From a bacterium (lineage in GTDB: Bacteria > Pseudomonadota > Alphaproteobacteria > Rhodobacterales > Rhodobacteraceae), in contig WGOE01000009.1 in the NCBI GenBank assembly GCA_016124195.1, forward strand, positions 124,001-188,000: a DNA stretch of 64,000 nt, in the 5' to 3' direction. The notes under the pieces were generated by a model that was not told the DNA's origin, did no database searches, and saw only the letters and a program-made list of their open reading frames with translations. The stretch's first letter is position 1. Each line of letters starts with the position of its first letter. Both the position numbers and the translations under genes were made by a program. Shown piece after piece: positions 7,815 through 16,589 of the stretch.

Positions 7815-8429
7815 TTACGCGTCCGGCGTCAACAGGCCCAGGCCGCGCAGATAGATGCCGATCCCGCTCTCCAGCAGGTCCTCGGGCGTGAAGGGCGATT
7901 TGGCACCCGGATTGCCGCGCATGAAAAGTTCGACCACGCCATGGCTCATCGCCCAGATATGGGCCGAAAACATCGAGGCCGGCGGCCGCCGCCCCGCCGG
8001 CATGTGCTGGCTCAAACGCTCGGCCGCCCGCTCCAGCACCGCACGCGCCTTCTGCGCCATCAAGGCCAGATCGGGATGCGCATTGAACGACAGCCCGCTT
8101 TCGAACATCGCCATGTAATGGCCGGGATATTTGCGGGCAAAGGCCAGATAGGCCCGCCCCGTCGCCTCAAACGCCGCCAGGGCCGTGGGCTGGCCATCGG
8201 CATAGGCAAATTCCATCAGCGCCGCGAAGATGTCATAGCCCTGCCGCGCCACTTCGGCGATCAACTGGTCGCGCCCGGCAAAATGCCGGTAGACCGCCGC
8301 CGGCGTCACATCGACCGCCTTGGCCGCCTCGGACAGGGTGAACCCGGTGGGCCCCTTTTCCGCGATCAACTCCAAAGCCGCCTCGACCAGCGCCTGGCGC
8401 AGATTGCCGTGGTGATAGCCCTGCTTCAC
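7815..8429 (-). CDS. TetR/AcrR family transcriptional regulator
   Basis: A 204-residue repressor. The N-terminal helix-turn-helix spans about residues 10-57 (ALVEAALELIAEKGPTGFTL, then AKAVDVTPAAVYRHFAGRDQLI). The C-terminal ligand/dimer domain has the YLAFARKYPGHYMAMF stretch typical of the WHG-type TetR C-terminal domain. It is convergent with the ABC operon, so it is not obviously that operon's regulator. The start codon faces the repeat element at 8438-8525, and an autoregulatory operator could be there. The ligand is unknown. Confidence 0.9.
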   Translation of the reverse strand: MKQGYHHGNLRQALVEAALELIAEKGPTGFTLSEAAKAVDVTPAAVYRHFAGRDQLIAEVARQGYDIFAALMEFAYADGQPTALAAFEATGRAYLAFARKYPGHYMAMFESGLSFNAHPDLALMAQKARAVLERAAERLSQHMPAGRRPPASMFSAHIWAMSHGVVELFMRGNPGAKSPFTPEDLLESGIGIYLRGLGLLTPDA

Positions 8430-8437
8430 GAAACCGC

Positions 8438-8525
8438 TTTCATTTGTTCATAAATATCCCACGGGGTGCGTAGAAGTTTGCTACGAAGGAGCGAAGAAAC
8501 TTCGTAGCGTGGGGGGTGCGAACCC
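8438..8525. repeat. CCCGTGG/TTTATGAAC dispersed element, copy with nested palindrome (minus orientation)
   Basis: Read on the minus strand, this element has GGGGGTTCGCACCCCC (8510-8525), then a nested palindrome, then CCCCGTGGGATATTTATG and AACAAATGAAA (8438-8466). The last 29 bases are identical to the copy at 12263-12291. The nested palindrome, GCTACGAAG (8480-8488) with CTTCGTAGC (8500-8508), lies in about 40 bases absent from the other copy. The element fills the gap between the TetR start codon and the ppk2 stop codon. Confidence 0.8.
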
Positions 8526-8545
8526 CCAGCCGGGTCAGCCGAGCG

Positions 8546-9415
8546 CTACTTGGAAATCAGGGCCGGACCGCCGCAGATATTGGCGTCGATGGCACCGATC
8601 AGGCTGGTGTCCTTGCCGACGTAATCCACCGCATTCAGCACGGTCTGGATCGCGGCGATCCGTGCGCGCATCTTGTCGTCCGACAGGATCACCGTCCAGG
8701 GCGCGTAGGAAAAGTGCGACTTGGCCATGGTCTCGGCAATCGCTACCGAATATTCATCCCATTTCGCCAGCCCGTCGATGTCGATCTGGCTCAGCTTCCA
8801 TTGCTTCAGGGGATCGCCCTCGCGGTCCAGAAAGCGCTGCAACTGTTCGGCCCGGTTCACCTCGAGCCAAAGCTTGACCAGAACGATCCCCTCATCGGTG
8901 ATCATCCTTTCGTATTCGGGCAACTGCCGGAAGAACTTGGTGCGCTGGTCTGCGGTGCAAAAGCCGAAGACCTGTTCGACCACGCCGCGGTTGTACCAGC
9001 TGCGATCATAAAGCGAGATTTCGCCCAAGGCTGGCAACTGATCGACATAGCGCTGGAAATACCAGCTGGCGGCCTCGCGCTCGGTCGGCTTGGCCAAGGC
9101 CACCACGCGGGCCACGCGCGGGTTGAGGTTCAGCCGCATCGCCTCAATGGTGCCGCCCTTGCCGGCGGCATCGCGCCCTTCAAAGACCACGATGAGCCGC
9201 TTGCCCTTGGCCTTGAGGTCGTAATGCATCCGCACCATCTGCAACTGCAGCGTGGCCATCTGCGCCTCGTAATCCTTCTTCTTCATCTCCTCCCGGTAGG
9301 GATAGGCCTTGGACAGGATCTCGTCCTTCGATGCCTCTTCGATCGCCTTGCGCACCTCTTTCGGCGCGTCTTTCCTGAAATAGCGGCTGATGGCGCCGTC
9401 GAATGGCAGGTCCAT
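8546..9415 (-). CDS. ppk2: Polyphosphate kinase 2 family protein
   Basis: A 289-residue PPK2-type kinase that transfers phosphate between inorganic polyphosphate and nucleotides. Walker [10 protein letters not shown] is at residues 80-88, the Walker B-like DRSWYNR near 153, and the lid-region [15 protein letters not shown] follows. Single-domain length (about 290) and the central sequence fit PPK2 class I, which phosphorylates NDPs. A longer frame opening at 9487 exists, but the ATG at 9415 has a strong GGGGGAAG ribosome binding site and the family start MDLPFDGAI. It is 43 bases downstream of the alpha/beta hydrolase gene in the same direction and may be the last gene of that operon. Confidence 0.93.
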   Translation of the reverse strand: MDLPFDGAISRYFRKDAPKEVRKAIEEASKDEILSKAYPYREEMKKKDYEAQMATLQLQMVRMHYDLKAKGKRLIVVFEGRDAAGKGGTIEAMRLNLNPRVARVVALAKPTEREAASWYFQRYVDQLPALGEISLYDRSWYNRGVVEQVFGFCTADQRTKFFRQLPEYERMITDEGIVLVKLWLEVNRAEQLQRFLDREGDPLKQWKLSQIDIDGLAKWDEYSVAIAETMAKSHFSYAPWTVILSDDKMRARIAAIQTVLNAVDYVGKDTSLIGAIDANICGGPALISK

Positions 9416-9458
9416 GATCTTCCCCCGGTTTGACCCTTTTGTAGGGCAAGAGGCGGGG

Positions 9459-10406
9459 TCAAGTCCACCCGGCGCGGGCGGCGGCACGCGTGATGGCGTC
9501 GATCACGGCCTGCGGATGGGTGTGGTGCGGCATGTGGCCGACCTCGGGCAGCAGGGTCAGTTGCGCCTCGGGGATCAGCTGGGAAAGGGGCTGGGCATGG
9601 ATCGCGGCCGGCACGATGGTATCGGCCAGCCCATGCACCAGTTCGACCGGAATCTCCAGCGCCGGATAGCGGTGCTGCATGGCGCTGACATGTGCGTAAA
9701 GCCCGTTGACCTGGCGGGCATTGGCCTGCAGATGGGCCAGCGGCAGGGCCAGCGTCGCGCCCGTCGTGCTGACATAGTCGGGCGGCGGCGGGCTTGGCGC
9801 AAAGAGGCTGGGCATCATCGCCTCGACCCGGGCGTCGGTCACCAGCGCCGTGGCGATGGGCAGGATCAGCGCGCGGCCGACCCAGGTTTCTGTCAGCCGG
9901 TAAGACCAGTCGAGCTTGCCCGGCCAGGGCATCGCCGCGGCCGAAACCAGCACCAGCGCCGAGGCGGCCAGCGGTCCCGTCACCTCCAGCGCCCAGGCCA
10001 GCGCGACCGCCCCGCCATAGCTTTGCCCCAGCACGATGGGCGATGTGAGGCCCATCGCTTCGGCCGCCCGCGCCAGATGGCGCGCCTGATCGGCCGGGGC
10101 AATTCCGGCCGCGCCGAGGCTTTCCGAATGGCCTAGACCCGGACGGTCGAAGGCCGTCACCCGAAACCGCGGCGCAAGCTGCTGCATCAAGGGCACCAGA
10201 TCGCGCAACTGGCCCGAGGCGCCATGGATCAGCACCAGATCCGGGCCCTCGCCCAGGGTCAGCGCATGGACGCGCCGCCCCGCCACCGTCACCATTCGCC
10301 CCAGGGGCGGGTAACGCCGCCGAATCTCGGCCCCGCGCGCCCGCACCCGCCAGGTCAGCGCCAGGCCCGCCAGCGCGAGGCTTACAAGGGTCAGCTCAGG
10401 TGCCAA
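9459..10406 (-). CDS. Alpha/beta hydrolase with N-terminal membrane anchor
   Basis: A 315-residue hydrolase. A hydrophobic N-terminal segment (residues 4-18, [15 protein letters not shown]) is a likely signal anchor. The fold motifs are HGASG (oxyanion region, about residue 60), nucleophile elbow GQSYGG (about 133) and a late GHMPHH histidine (about 292); the acid is probably in HGLADTIV. The substrate is unknown. The start overlaps the 3' end of metA by 11 bases, so translation is probably coupled, yet no known link to methionine synthesis is evident (MetX-type acyltransferases share the fold but have different motifs). Confidence 0.85.
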   Translation of the reverse strand: MAPELTLVSLALAGLALTWRVRARGAEIRRRYPPLGRMVTVAGRRVHALTLGEGPDLVLIHGASGQLRDLVPLMQQLAPRFRVTAFDRPGLGHSESLGAAGIAPADQARHLARAAEAMGLTSPIVLGQSYGGAVALAWALEVTGPLAASALVLVSAAAMPWPGKLDWSYRLTETWVGRALILPIATALVTDARVEAMMPSLFAPSPPPPDYVSTTGATLALPLAHLQANARQVNGLYAHVSAMQHRYPALEIPVELVHGLADTIVPAAIHAQPLSQLIPEAQLTLLPEVGHMPHHTHPQAVIDAITRAAARAGWT

Positions 10407-11316
10407 TCTTGCTCATGTCGAAATAGGTGGTCTGGTAAAGCTCGTTGACCCAGTTGCCGTACAAAAGATGGGCATGGCTGCGCCAGCGGTTGGATGGGGG
10501 GCGCGTCGGGTCGTTGCCGGGGTAATAGTTCATCGGCACGTTGATCGGCGTCCCATTGGCCACGTCGCGGTCGTATTCCTGTTTCAGCGTGCCGCTGTCA
10601 TATTCGAAGTGGTTGAAGATATAGAGCGCGCGGTGGCCGGGGTCCTCGACCAGACAGGGCCCGGTGTCGGGCGAACCAAGCAGGGTGCGCAGGCCCGCGG
10701 CGTCGATCTCGTCCTGCCGCTCCTCGGTCCAGCGGCTGACCGGGATGACGCATTCATCCGAAAAGCCGCGCAGATAGGGCGAGGTGGGCGCGAGGTTGAT
10801 CTGCGGAAAGCAGCCGAAGGCCTTGGCCGGCAGCATGTGCTTCTGCACGCCGTGGAAATGATACAGCATCGCCATCGCCCCCCAGCAGACGCCGAAAGTC
10901 GAATGGACATGGGTCTGGGTCCAGTCCATCACGCGCTTGAGTTCGTCCCAGTAGGTCACTTCTTCGAACGGCAGGTGTTCGATCGGCGCGCCGGTGATGA
11001 TCAGCCCGTCGAACTTTTCGCCGCTCGCCGCCACTTCGGCGAAGGGGCGGTAGAAGGTCGCCATATGTTCGGCCGCGGTGTTCTTGGTCTGATGTTCGGT
11101 CATGCGGATCAGCTGGAAGTCGATCTGCAGGGGCGTGGCACCAATCAGCCGGGCGAACTGGTTTTCAGTCTGGATCTTTTTCGGCATGAGGTTCAGGAGG
11201 CCGATGCGGATCGGGCGGATGTCCTGGTGTGCGGCACGGTCGGGCGACATGACCATGACGCCCTCGGACCGCAAGACATCATAGGCGGGCAAGGTTTCGG
11301 GCAGGGTGATGGGCAT
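10396..11316 (-). CDS. metA: Homoserine O-acyltransferase (MetA family, acetyl-CoA type by signature)
   Basis: A 306-residue MetA-family enzyme that acylates L-homoserine in methionine synthesis. The catalytic Cys144 is in GVCWGAMA, and the His/Glu pair is in FNHFEYD near residue 237. The family residue that selects the acyl donor (Gly in E. coli succinyltransferase, Glu in acetyl-CoA enzymes such as the Bacillus cereus one) is Glu113 here ([12 protein letters not shown]), so acetyl-CoA is the predicted donor. Only 24 bases separate its ATG from the upstream ATPase gene, leaving no room for a metA leader riboswitch. It overlaps the downstream hydrolase gene by 11 bases. Confidence 0.95.
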   Translation of the reverse strand: MPITLPETLPAYDVLRSEGVMVMSPDRAAHQDIRPIRIGLLNLMPKKIQTENQFARLIGATPLQIDFQLIRMTEHQTKNTAAEHMATFYRPFAEVAASGEKFDGLIITGAPIEHLPFEEVTYWDELKRVMDWTQTHVHSTFGVCWGAMAMLYHFHGVQKHMLPAKAFGCFPQINLAPTSPYLRGFSDECVIPVSRWTEERQDEIDAAGLRTLLGSPDTGPCLVEDPGHRALYIFNHFEYDSGTLKQEYDRDVANGTPINVPMNYYPGNDPTRPPSNRWRSHAHLLYGNWVNELYQTTYFDMSKIGT

Positions 11317-11340
11317 GGCTTCCTCAGGCTCTTGGGCAGG

Positions 11341-12213
11341 TCAGGTAAGGTCGGCGGGGCGGCGATCAAGGGCGCGGGCGATCATATCATCGAAGTCTGA
11401 ATGAGATTTGACCGCGGCCACCTCTTGCGCCGTGACGCTGACGCCCCAGCGCGCCATGGCGGCATAGCGGGGCTGGCGGCTTTGCAACAGGCGGGCATAG
11501 CCAAAGCGCAGGAAGGCATCGGGGTCGACCTCGTCGGGGCCCTTGCCCTCGCGCGCCAGAAATTCCGACCAGACCTGCATGAGGAAGGCGGGGCGGTAAT
11601 ACATCGGTTTCGGCGCGCGGTCGAAGCGGCGGCAAAGCTCCTCGGCATGGGACTCGGAGCCTTCGATCCAGACCAGCAGCAGGTGGCCCGAGATTTCGCG
11701 CATCACGGCATCGCTGGGCTGATCGGCCTCGACCACCTCGCAGATCGAACCGGAAGTGTCGCAGACGAAGTTCGGATAGCCATAGATGTCTTGCGCGCGC
11801 GCGATGAAGCGGGTGGTGTCGAGCATGGCGGCCATCTCGGCCTGGGCGTGCTGGTCCTGTCGGCGCTGGTATTCGGCAAAGGGCAACCCGCCCCTGGCCG
11901 GATCGCCCGGCTTGCCCAGATAGGTCGAAAGGGGCGCCAGGTTGTCGAAGGTGATGTTGGAGGCGATATAGACCGAATCCGACAGGAGGAGTTCGCGCAG
12001 CAAGGGCACCTTCATCGCCTCGCGCTTGAAATTGTCGGCGATGTATTCGCCCATGTAGCGCGTGCCGATCCGGTAATCGACCGAGTAGTGAAACCAGCCG
12101 CCCGCCTCGCGCAGGGTATTGGCGAGCCGGGTCTTGCCAAGGCCTGACATGCCGAACAAAAGGACCTGCTTGTGCGGCGCGCGCAGGTAGTCGGAGGCGG
12201 TCTGGTAGATCAT
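11341..12213 (-). CDS. P-loop ATPase of unknown function
   Basis: A 290-residue protein starting MIYQTASDYLRAPHKQVLL, with Walker A GMSGLGKTRL near residue 21. A Rhodobacterales-type ATPase whose function I do not know. The rest shows no known nucleotide kinase or sensor domain. It includes a YRIGTRYMGEYI segment and a CDTSGSICEV segment that could hold the Walker B acid (NFVCD). A longer reading from 12297 would run into the repeat element and lacks a ribosome binding site; the ATG at 12213 is preceded by GGGTCCCCG. It is the first gene of a probable metA operon, so a link to sulfur amino acid metabolism is possible. Confidence 0.75.
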   Translation of the reverse strand: MIYQTASDYLRAPHKQVLLFGMSGLGKTRLANTLREAGGWFHYSVDYRIGTRYMGEYIADNFKREAMKVPLLRELLLSDSVYIASNITFDNLAPLSTYLGKPGDPARGGLPFAEYQRRQDQHAQAEMAAMLDTTRFIARAQDIYGYPNFVCDTSGSICEVVEADQPSDAVMREISGHLLLVWIEGSESHAEELCRRFDRAPKPMYYRPAFLMQVWSEFLAREGKGPDEVDPDAFLRFGYARLLQSRQPRYAAMARWGVSVTAQEVAAVKSHSDFDDMIARALDRRPADLT

Positions 12214-12241
12214 CGGCGGGGACCCTTTGCGGCAAGGCGCC

Positions 12242-12291
12242 GGGGGTTTCACACCCCCGGACCCCCGTGGGATATTTATGAACAAATGAAA
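12242..12291. repeat. CCCGTGG/TTTATGAAC dispersed element (plus orientation)
   Basis: GGGGGTTTCACACCCCC (12242-12258, a small hairpin) is followed by GGACCCCCGTGGGATA and TTTATGAACAAATGAAA up to 12291. The last 29 bases match the inverted copy at 8438-8466 exactly, and the 5' half matches a decayed copy at 59951-59990. It lies between the start of the ATPase gene and the 3' end of the EamA gene. Confidence 0.8.
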
Positions 12292-12297
12292 GGGCAA

Positions 12298-12328
12298 GCA
12301 GGAACCGGTCCGCGGCGGCGGTTCCTGC
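12298..12328 (-). terminator. Hairpin after the EamA transporter gene
   Basis: GCAGGAACCG (12298-12307) and CGGTTCCTGC (12319-12328) form a perfect 10-bp stem with an 11-base loop, two bases past the EamA stop codon on the minus strand. The following minus-strand sequence, TTGCCCTTTCATTTG, is only moderately U-rich, so it may be a weak terminator or a 3'-end stabiliser. Confidence 0.55.
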
Positions 12329-12330
12329 GA

Positions 12331-13260
12331 TCAAAGCGGGCGGGAAAGCCGCGTGGCGATCCATGTCAGGGGGCGGCCGTCGATCACCACGAGGCCGAGC
12401 GTCAGCAGGGCCAGGCCCGCCAAGGCGGCGGGAGGCAGGGTTTCGCTGAAGAAGAGCGCTCCGGACAGGACGGCGACCGGGGCGATCAGCAGGGTAACCA
12501 GGCCGAGGTTGCCGGCGCCGGCCATCTGCAGGATCGTGTAGAACAGTCGGTAGGCCAGGGCCGAGGCGATCAGGGCCAGGTAGGCCAGGGCCGCGAGGGT
12601 CGGGGGCGCCGGGATCGGCGGCGGCCCGTCGAGGATCAGGGCGGCGGGCACCATCACGAGCGACGAGGCGGTCAGCATGGCGGCGGCGCCGACCTCGGGG
12701 CGCACGCCCTCAAGCGCGCGCCGCCCCCAGGCGGCGGCCACGGCATAGGACAGGCCCGCGCCGAGGATCGCCCCCTGGCCCAGCGAGGTCAGGTCGAGCC
12801 GGGTCAGCGCCTGCGGGCCGATCACCAGGGCCACACCGGCAAGGCCGGTCAGCACTCCGGTCAGGCGGCGCAGGCCCAGTCTTTCGTCCGGAAAGACGGC
12901 GGCGGCGACCAGAACCGAAAAGAGCGCCGTGGAGGCGTTCAGGATCCCGGCCAGGCCCGAGGCAATCTGGCTCTGCCCCCAGACGATCAGGCTGAAGGGC
13001 ACGACATTGTTCAGAAGCCCCAGCACCAGGGCATCGCGCCGGAACCGCCAGCCCGCGGGCACCGGCAGGCGCGATATCGCCACATGGATCCAGAGCGTCG
13101 CCGCGGCCAGGCTGACGCGGAAGGCCACGATGCTTGCCACCGGCCATTGGGCCAGGGCCTGATGATTGGCCGTGAAGGACCCGCCCCAGATCAGGGCGAG
13201 CAGGATCAGAAGGCTCCAGCCTTGCAGGGTAAGACGGCGCTGTGGGACGAAGGGTTTCAT
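12331..13260 (-). CDS. EamA/DMT superfamily transporter
   Basis: A 309-residue inner-membrane protein with ten predicted hydrophobic segments in two EamA repeats. The first begins LLILLALIWGGSFTANHQAL (the family's W-G-x-x-F motif) and the second begins near residue 160. Drug/metabolite transporters of this type usually export amino acids, metabolites or drugs; the substrate cannot be read from sequence. It stands alone behind a 237-base gap in which I see no gene or RNA (13261-13497) and ends in a hairpin. Confidence 0.88.
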   Translation of the reverse strand: MKPFVPQRRLTLQGWSLLILLALIWGGSFTANHQALAQWPVASIVAFRVSLAAATLWIHVAISRLPVPAGWRFRRDALVLGLLNNVVPFSLIVWGQSQIASGLAGILNASTALFSVLVAAAVFPDERLGLRRLTGVLTGLAGVALVIGPQALTRLDLTSLGQGAILGAGLSYAVAAAWGRRALEGVRPEVGAAAMLTASSLVMVPAALILDGPPPIPAPPTLAALAYLALIASALAYRLFYTILQMAGAGNLGLVTLLIAPVAVLSGALFFSETLPPAALAGLALLTLGLVVIDGRPLTWIATRLSRPL

Positions 13261-13497
13261 GCCGGCCTGAGTGCCCGGTTCAGGCGCCGATTGCCACCCG
13301 AAACCTGCGCAAGCCGTTCCGCGGCGCAGGATGGCGGAGGGTCGATCTTGCGGGCGGGTCGGGCTTTGGTGCCCGGCCGCGGCAAGGGGCAGGCGGGCAG
13401 CAGCGCGGGCGCGATCTTGTCGATGCCACGCGCGGGGGATGTGATCCGGTCGGGTCCGCCGGGGCCGTCCGATCGGGTCGGCCGCCGTGACCTCGTG

Positions 13498-14367
13498 TCA
13501 GGTGCGGCGGAACTGTGCGTGCAGGTTCAACAGGATGCCCGCAAAAATCACCGCACCGCCCACGAGCACGAACGGGTCGAAGGGTTCGGCGTAAAACAGC
13601 GCCCCGACCACGGCGATGAAGGGCAGGCGCAGAAAGTCGATCGGCACGACGAAGCTGGCCGGGGCCAGCGACAGGGCAGTGGTCAGGCTCAGATGCGCGC
13701 CCACGCCGCAAAGTCCGATCACCGCCAGCCAGGGCAGCGTGTGGCTGGTGGGCAGGGTGATATGGCCGTCATAGCCCGCAGCGATCAGGCCGAAGAAGAA
13801 CTGCATGAAGGTCAGCCAGAACAGGATGCCGATCACGCTGATGCCGCGGGTCAGGCGCTTTGTCATGATGGAGACGGCGGCAAAGCAGACCGCCGCCCCG
13901 GCCGCCATGCCGACGCCGAGGCTCAGCGTGCCCGCCTCTGGCCGGGCCACGATCAGGATGCCGGCAAAGCCAAGCGCCGCGGCACCCATGCGCTGCGCGG
14001 TCAGCCTTTCGCCCAGAAACACCGGCGACAGAAGCGTGACCCAGATCGGCGAGGTGAACTCCAGCGCGAAGACCTGCGCCAGCGGGATCAGCGTCAGGGC
14101 GATGAACCACAGGTTCTGTCCGGTGAAATGCACGATGTTGCGCAGGAAATGGCCGGGCAGGCGCTGCAGCGTCACCTCATGCAGCCGCCCTGTCACAAGG
14201 CCCAGCACGACGACCAGCCCGAAGCCGAAGGCGGATCGGTACATCAGCACTTCGAAACTGTCGTGCACGGCGCTGACATTGCGCGCGGCGACCGCCATCA
14301 GGGAAAACGAGACGACCGATCCCATCATCCAGGCGGCGGCTTTCCAGGTCTGTGCGGTCTCAGTCAT
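13498..14367 (-). CDS. DMT family transporter (EamA domains)
   Basis: A 289-residue membrane protein with two EamA halves, starting MTETAQTWKAAAWMMGSVVS, resembling the RhaT/YdcZ-like exporters common in Rhodobacterales. The start chosen (14367) overlaps the 3' end of the MFS gene by 8 bases, so the two are probably cotranscribed. An upstream in-frame start at 14496 would add 43 Arg/Cys-rich residues that are only the antisense shadow of the MFS gene. The substrate is unknown. Confidence 0.86.
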   Translation of the reverse strand: MTETAQTWKAAAWMMGSVVSFSLMAVAARNVSAVHDSFEVLMYRSAFGFGLVVVLGLVTGRLHEVTLQRLPGHFLRNIVHFTGQNLWFIALTLIPLAQVFALEFTSPIWVTLLSPVFLGERLTAQRMGAAALGFAGILIVARPEAGTLSLGVGMAAGAAVCFAAVSIMTKRLTRGISVIGILFWLTFMQFFFGLIAAGYDGHITLPTSHTLPWLAVIGLCGVGAHLSLTTALSLAPASFVVPIDFLRLPFIAVVGALFYAEPFDPFVLVGGAVIFAGILLNLHAQFRRT

Positions 14368-15607
14368 GCGGGCCACCCAGGGTATCGGCCTTGCGCAACG
14401 CCGGGAACATCCAGGCCCAGCCCCCGGTGACAAGCACGGTGCCGACCCCGCCGATCGCCGCCGCCAGCACCGGGCCGACAAAGCGCGACAGGACACCGCT
14501 TTCGAACTCGCCCAATTCGTTCGAGCCCGAGATGAAGAGGCTCGAGACCGCAGAAACCCGTCCGCGCATGTGGTCGGGGGTGACGATCTGGATCAGCGTC
14601 TGGCGCACGTTGACCGAGATCATGTCGCCTGCGCCAAGGATCACCAACGCCAGGAGCGACAGGGGCATCGTGCGCGAAAAGGCAAAGACGATGGTTGCAA
14701 GGCCAAAGGCCGCAACGCCGAAGAACATCTTGAGCCCGGCGGCGCGCCGGATCGGGAACAGTGTCAGATAGCCCGACATGGCGAGGCCCCCCACCGCGGG
14801 CCCCATGCGCAGCAGGGCATTTCCCAGCGGGCCGACCTCAAGGATGTCGGTGGCGAAGGCCGGCAAGAGTGCCGTGGCCCCGCCCAGAAGCACGGCGAAG
14901 AGGTCCAGCGAGATGGCGCCGAACACGACCTTGTTCTCCCAGACATAGACCAGCCCCTCGCGCACCAGGGTCAGGGGGTGGCCGGGCTGGCGCTCTGGCG
15001 TGGTGCTGACACGGATCATCGAGACGAGGATCACGCCGGCCAGGTAGGCCAGGCTCGTCACGCCGTAAGCCAGCGCTATGCTGCCCGCGATCAGCAAGCC
15101 GCCGATGAAGGGTCCGACGATGACGGCCGTCATCCAGACCGTTGTGGAAAACGAAATCGCCTTGGGCATGTCGCTGCGCGAGACCAGCATCGGCACGAGG
15201 GCCGAGGCCGCCGGCTGCAGGAAGGCACGCGACGCGCCGAACAGGGCCGCGATGACGAAGATCGCCTGCAACGACGGCGAGGCCTGTGTCGAGATCAGCG
15301 TCAGCGCCAGCACCCCCAGCCCCTCGGCCACCAGCGCGCCCAGGACGATCGCCTTGCGGCTGACCCGGTCGGCCAGGGTGCCGGCAAACAGCGTCAGGGC
15401 GAACATCGGCACGAATTGGCACAGCCCCACCATGCCGACCATGAAGGCGCTTTCGGCAATCGAGCGCGTATCGCGGGCGATGTGATAGACCTGCCAGGCG
15501 ATGGTGATCGCCTCGATCTGCGCGCCGAACTGGATCGGGATCATGCCCAGGAAATAGCGCTGGTAATCGGGATGTCGGGTCAGAAAGCGCAGCGGATTAT
15601 CGGCCAT
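14360..15607 (-). CDS. MFS transporter (EntS/DHA3-like)
   Basis: A 415-residue major facilitator with twelve hydrophobic segments, start MADNPLRFLTRHPDYQRYFL. The loop motif GTLADRVSRKAIV (about residue 75-90) is the MFS signature A (G-x-x-x-D-R-x-x-R-K). The sequence style fits the DHA3 drug/siderophore exporter group. An alternative start at 15661 adds 18 residues without family support. It is the first gene of a two-gene unit with the DMT transporter at 13498. Confidence 0.87.
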   Translation of the reverse strand: MADNPLRFLTRHPDYQRYFLGMIPIQFGAQIEAITIAWQVYHIARDTRSIAESAFMVGMVGLCQFVPMFALTLFAGTLADRVSRKAIVLGALVAEGLGVLALTLISTQASPSLQAIFVIAALFGASRAFLQPAASALVPMLVSRSDMPKAISFSTTVWMTAVIVGPFIGGLLIAGSIALAYGVTSLAYLAGVILVSMIRVSTTPERQPGHPLTLVREGLVYVWENKVVFGAISLDLFAVLLGGATALLPAFATDILEVGPLGNALLRMGPAVGGLAMSGYLTLFPIRRAAGLKMFFGVAAFGLATIVFAFSRTMPLSLLALVILGAGDMISVNVRQTLIQIVTPDHMRGRVSAVSSLFISGSNELGEFESGVLSRFVGPVLAAAIGGVGTVLVTGGWAWMFPALRKADTLGGPHD

Positions 15608-15853
15608 GAAACACCTGAGGGGTTGCGCGCGGACCTTGCCGCCGCTGTCCGGCCTGCGCAAGGGTCAAACCGCAGGACGGAGGCGGGCGGGTCACGGCGC
15701 ACTCGGATCGGCAGAGCTTAAGCCGCCGCCGGCGCGAGGTCTGGTCCGGGTTCTGGCCAGACTGTTCAACCGCGCACTGCCGCTCTGCACCAATCGCCCT
15801 TTTCTGCGATGGCGAACATCCCTAGGTTAGCCGCAACCGATAGGAGCCATGCC

Positions 15854-16444
15854 ATGAATGCCCATGCCACACCCGCCCGCGTCTCGGACCACCCGATCGA
15901 TGCGATGTTCCTGGAACGCCACTCGCCGCGCGCCTTCACCGACCGGCCGATGGCAGAGGCGGAACTGCTGACCCTGCTCGAGGCGGCCCGCTGGGCGCCC
16001 TCGGCCGCGAACCATCAGCCGGCCCGCTTTGTCTGGGGCCTGCGCGGCGATGCGGGCTTTGGCCGGATCGCCGAGGCGCTGGCGCCCGGCAACCGGGTCT
16101 GGGCCGAGAAGGCCGCGGCGCTGGTCGTCGTGGCGTCAAAAACCGTGGTCGAACGTGACGGCGTCAGGTCCGCCCTTGGAACCCATGCCTTCGACGCCGG
16201 TGCCGCCTGGATGAGCCTTGCGCTGCAGGCCCATCTGAAAGGCTGGATCGCCCATGCCATGGGGGGCTTTGACAAGATCAAGGCGGCGGAAGCTCTGCAT
16301 ATGCCGGCCGATCACGAACTGCACGCGGTCGTGGCCCTGGGCGAGCTTGGCGCGCCGGACCTGCTGCCGGAAGCCTATCGCCCGCGCGAAGTGCCGAGCG
16401 GCCGGGTTGCCCTGAGCGAGATCGCGCGGCGCGGCAGCTTCTGA
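15854..16444 (+). CDS. Nitroreductase family protein
   Basis: A 196-residue FMN-dependent nitroreductase-fold oxidoreductase. It has the N-terminal RHSPRAFTDRPM motif (FMN phosphate contacts), AARWAPSAANHQPARFVW, and the C-terminal VVALGELGAPDLLPE segment. The length is normal for the single-domain family. The chosen ATG has an AGGAG ribosome binding site at 15841-15845; a start at 15809 would add 15 unrelated residues. The 246 bases upstream (15608-15853) are a divergent promoter region with the MFS gene and show no coding sequence. The natural substrate is unknown. Confidence 0.9.
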   Translation: MNAHATPARVSDHPIDAMFLERHSPRAFTDRPMAEAELLTLLEAARWAPSAANHQPARFVWGLRGDAGFGRIAEALAPGNRVWAEKAAALVVVASKTVVERDGVRSALGTHAFDAGAAWMSLALQAHLKGWIAHAMGGFDKIKAAEALHMPADHELHAVVALGELGAPDLLPEAYRPREVPSGRVALSEIARRGSF

Positions 16445-16451
16445 GGCCGCC

Positions 16452-16487
16452 CAGCAGGTCCTTCAGCAGGTCCTTCAGCAGGTCCTT
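16452..16487. repeat. Three perfect tandem copies of a 12-mer
   Basis: CAGCAGGTCCTT occurs three times head to tail (16452-16463, 16464-16475, 16476-16487), directly after the nitroreductase stop codon. It is followed by a larger dyad, in which GGCAGGAA near 16520 pairs with TTCCTGCC near 16555. The repeat is non-coding on both strands as far as I can see and is a candidate length-variable locus. Confidence 0.9.
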
Positions 16488-16589
16488 CTGCGGGACGGAT
16501 GAGGTTGCGGCCTTGCGCTTTTGGCAGGAAGAGGGAGCCGGGGCTTGCTTTTCCTGCCGCCTGTCCCGCGTCGCAGCGGACCTCCCGGA

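Noticed and set aside
10430-11330. SAM-II-type riboswitch expected before metA
   Set aside because: Only 24 bases separate metA from the upstream gene, and I see no pseudoknot-like pattern there. The operon start at 12214-12330 holds the dispersed element instead.
13261-13497. Small gene in the 237-base gap between the transporters
   Set aside because: No frame with ribosome binding site and plausible protein on either strand.
12172-14430. Very long plus-strand open frame (752 codons) antisense to the transporters
   Set aside because: It is Gln/Arg/Gly-rich and low in hydrophobic residues, as expected for an antisense shadow in GC-rich DNA. The three minus-strand transporters explain the sequence.
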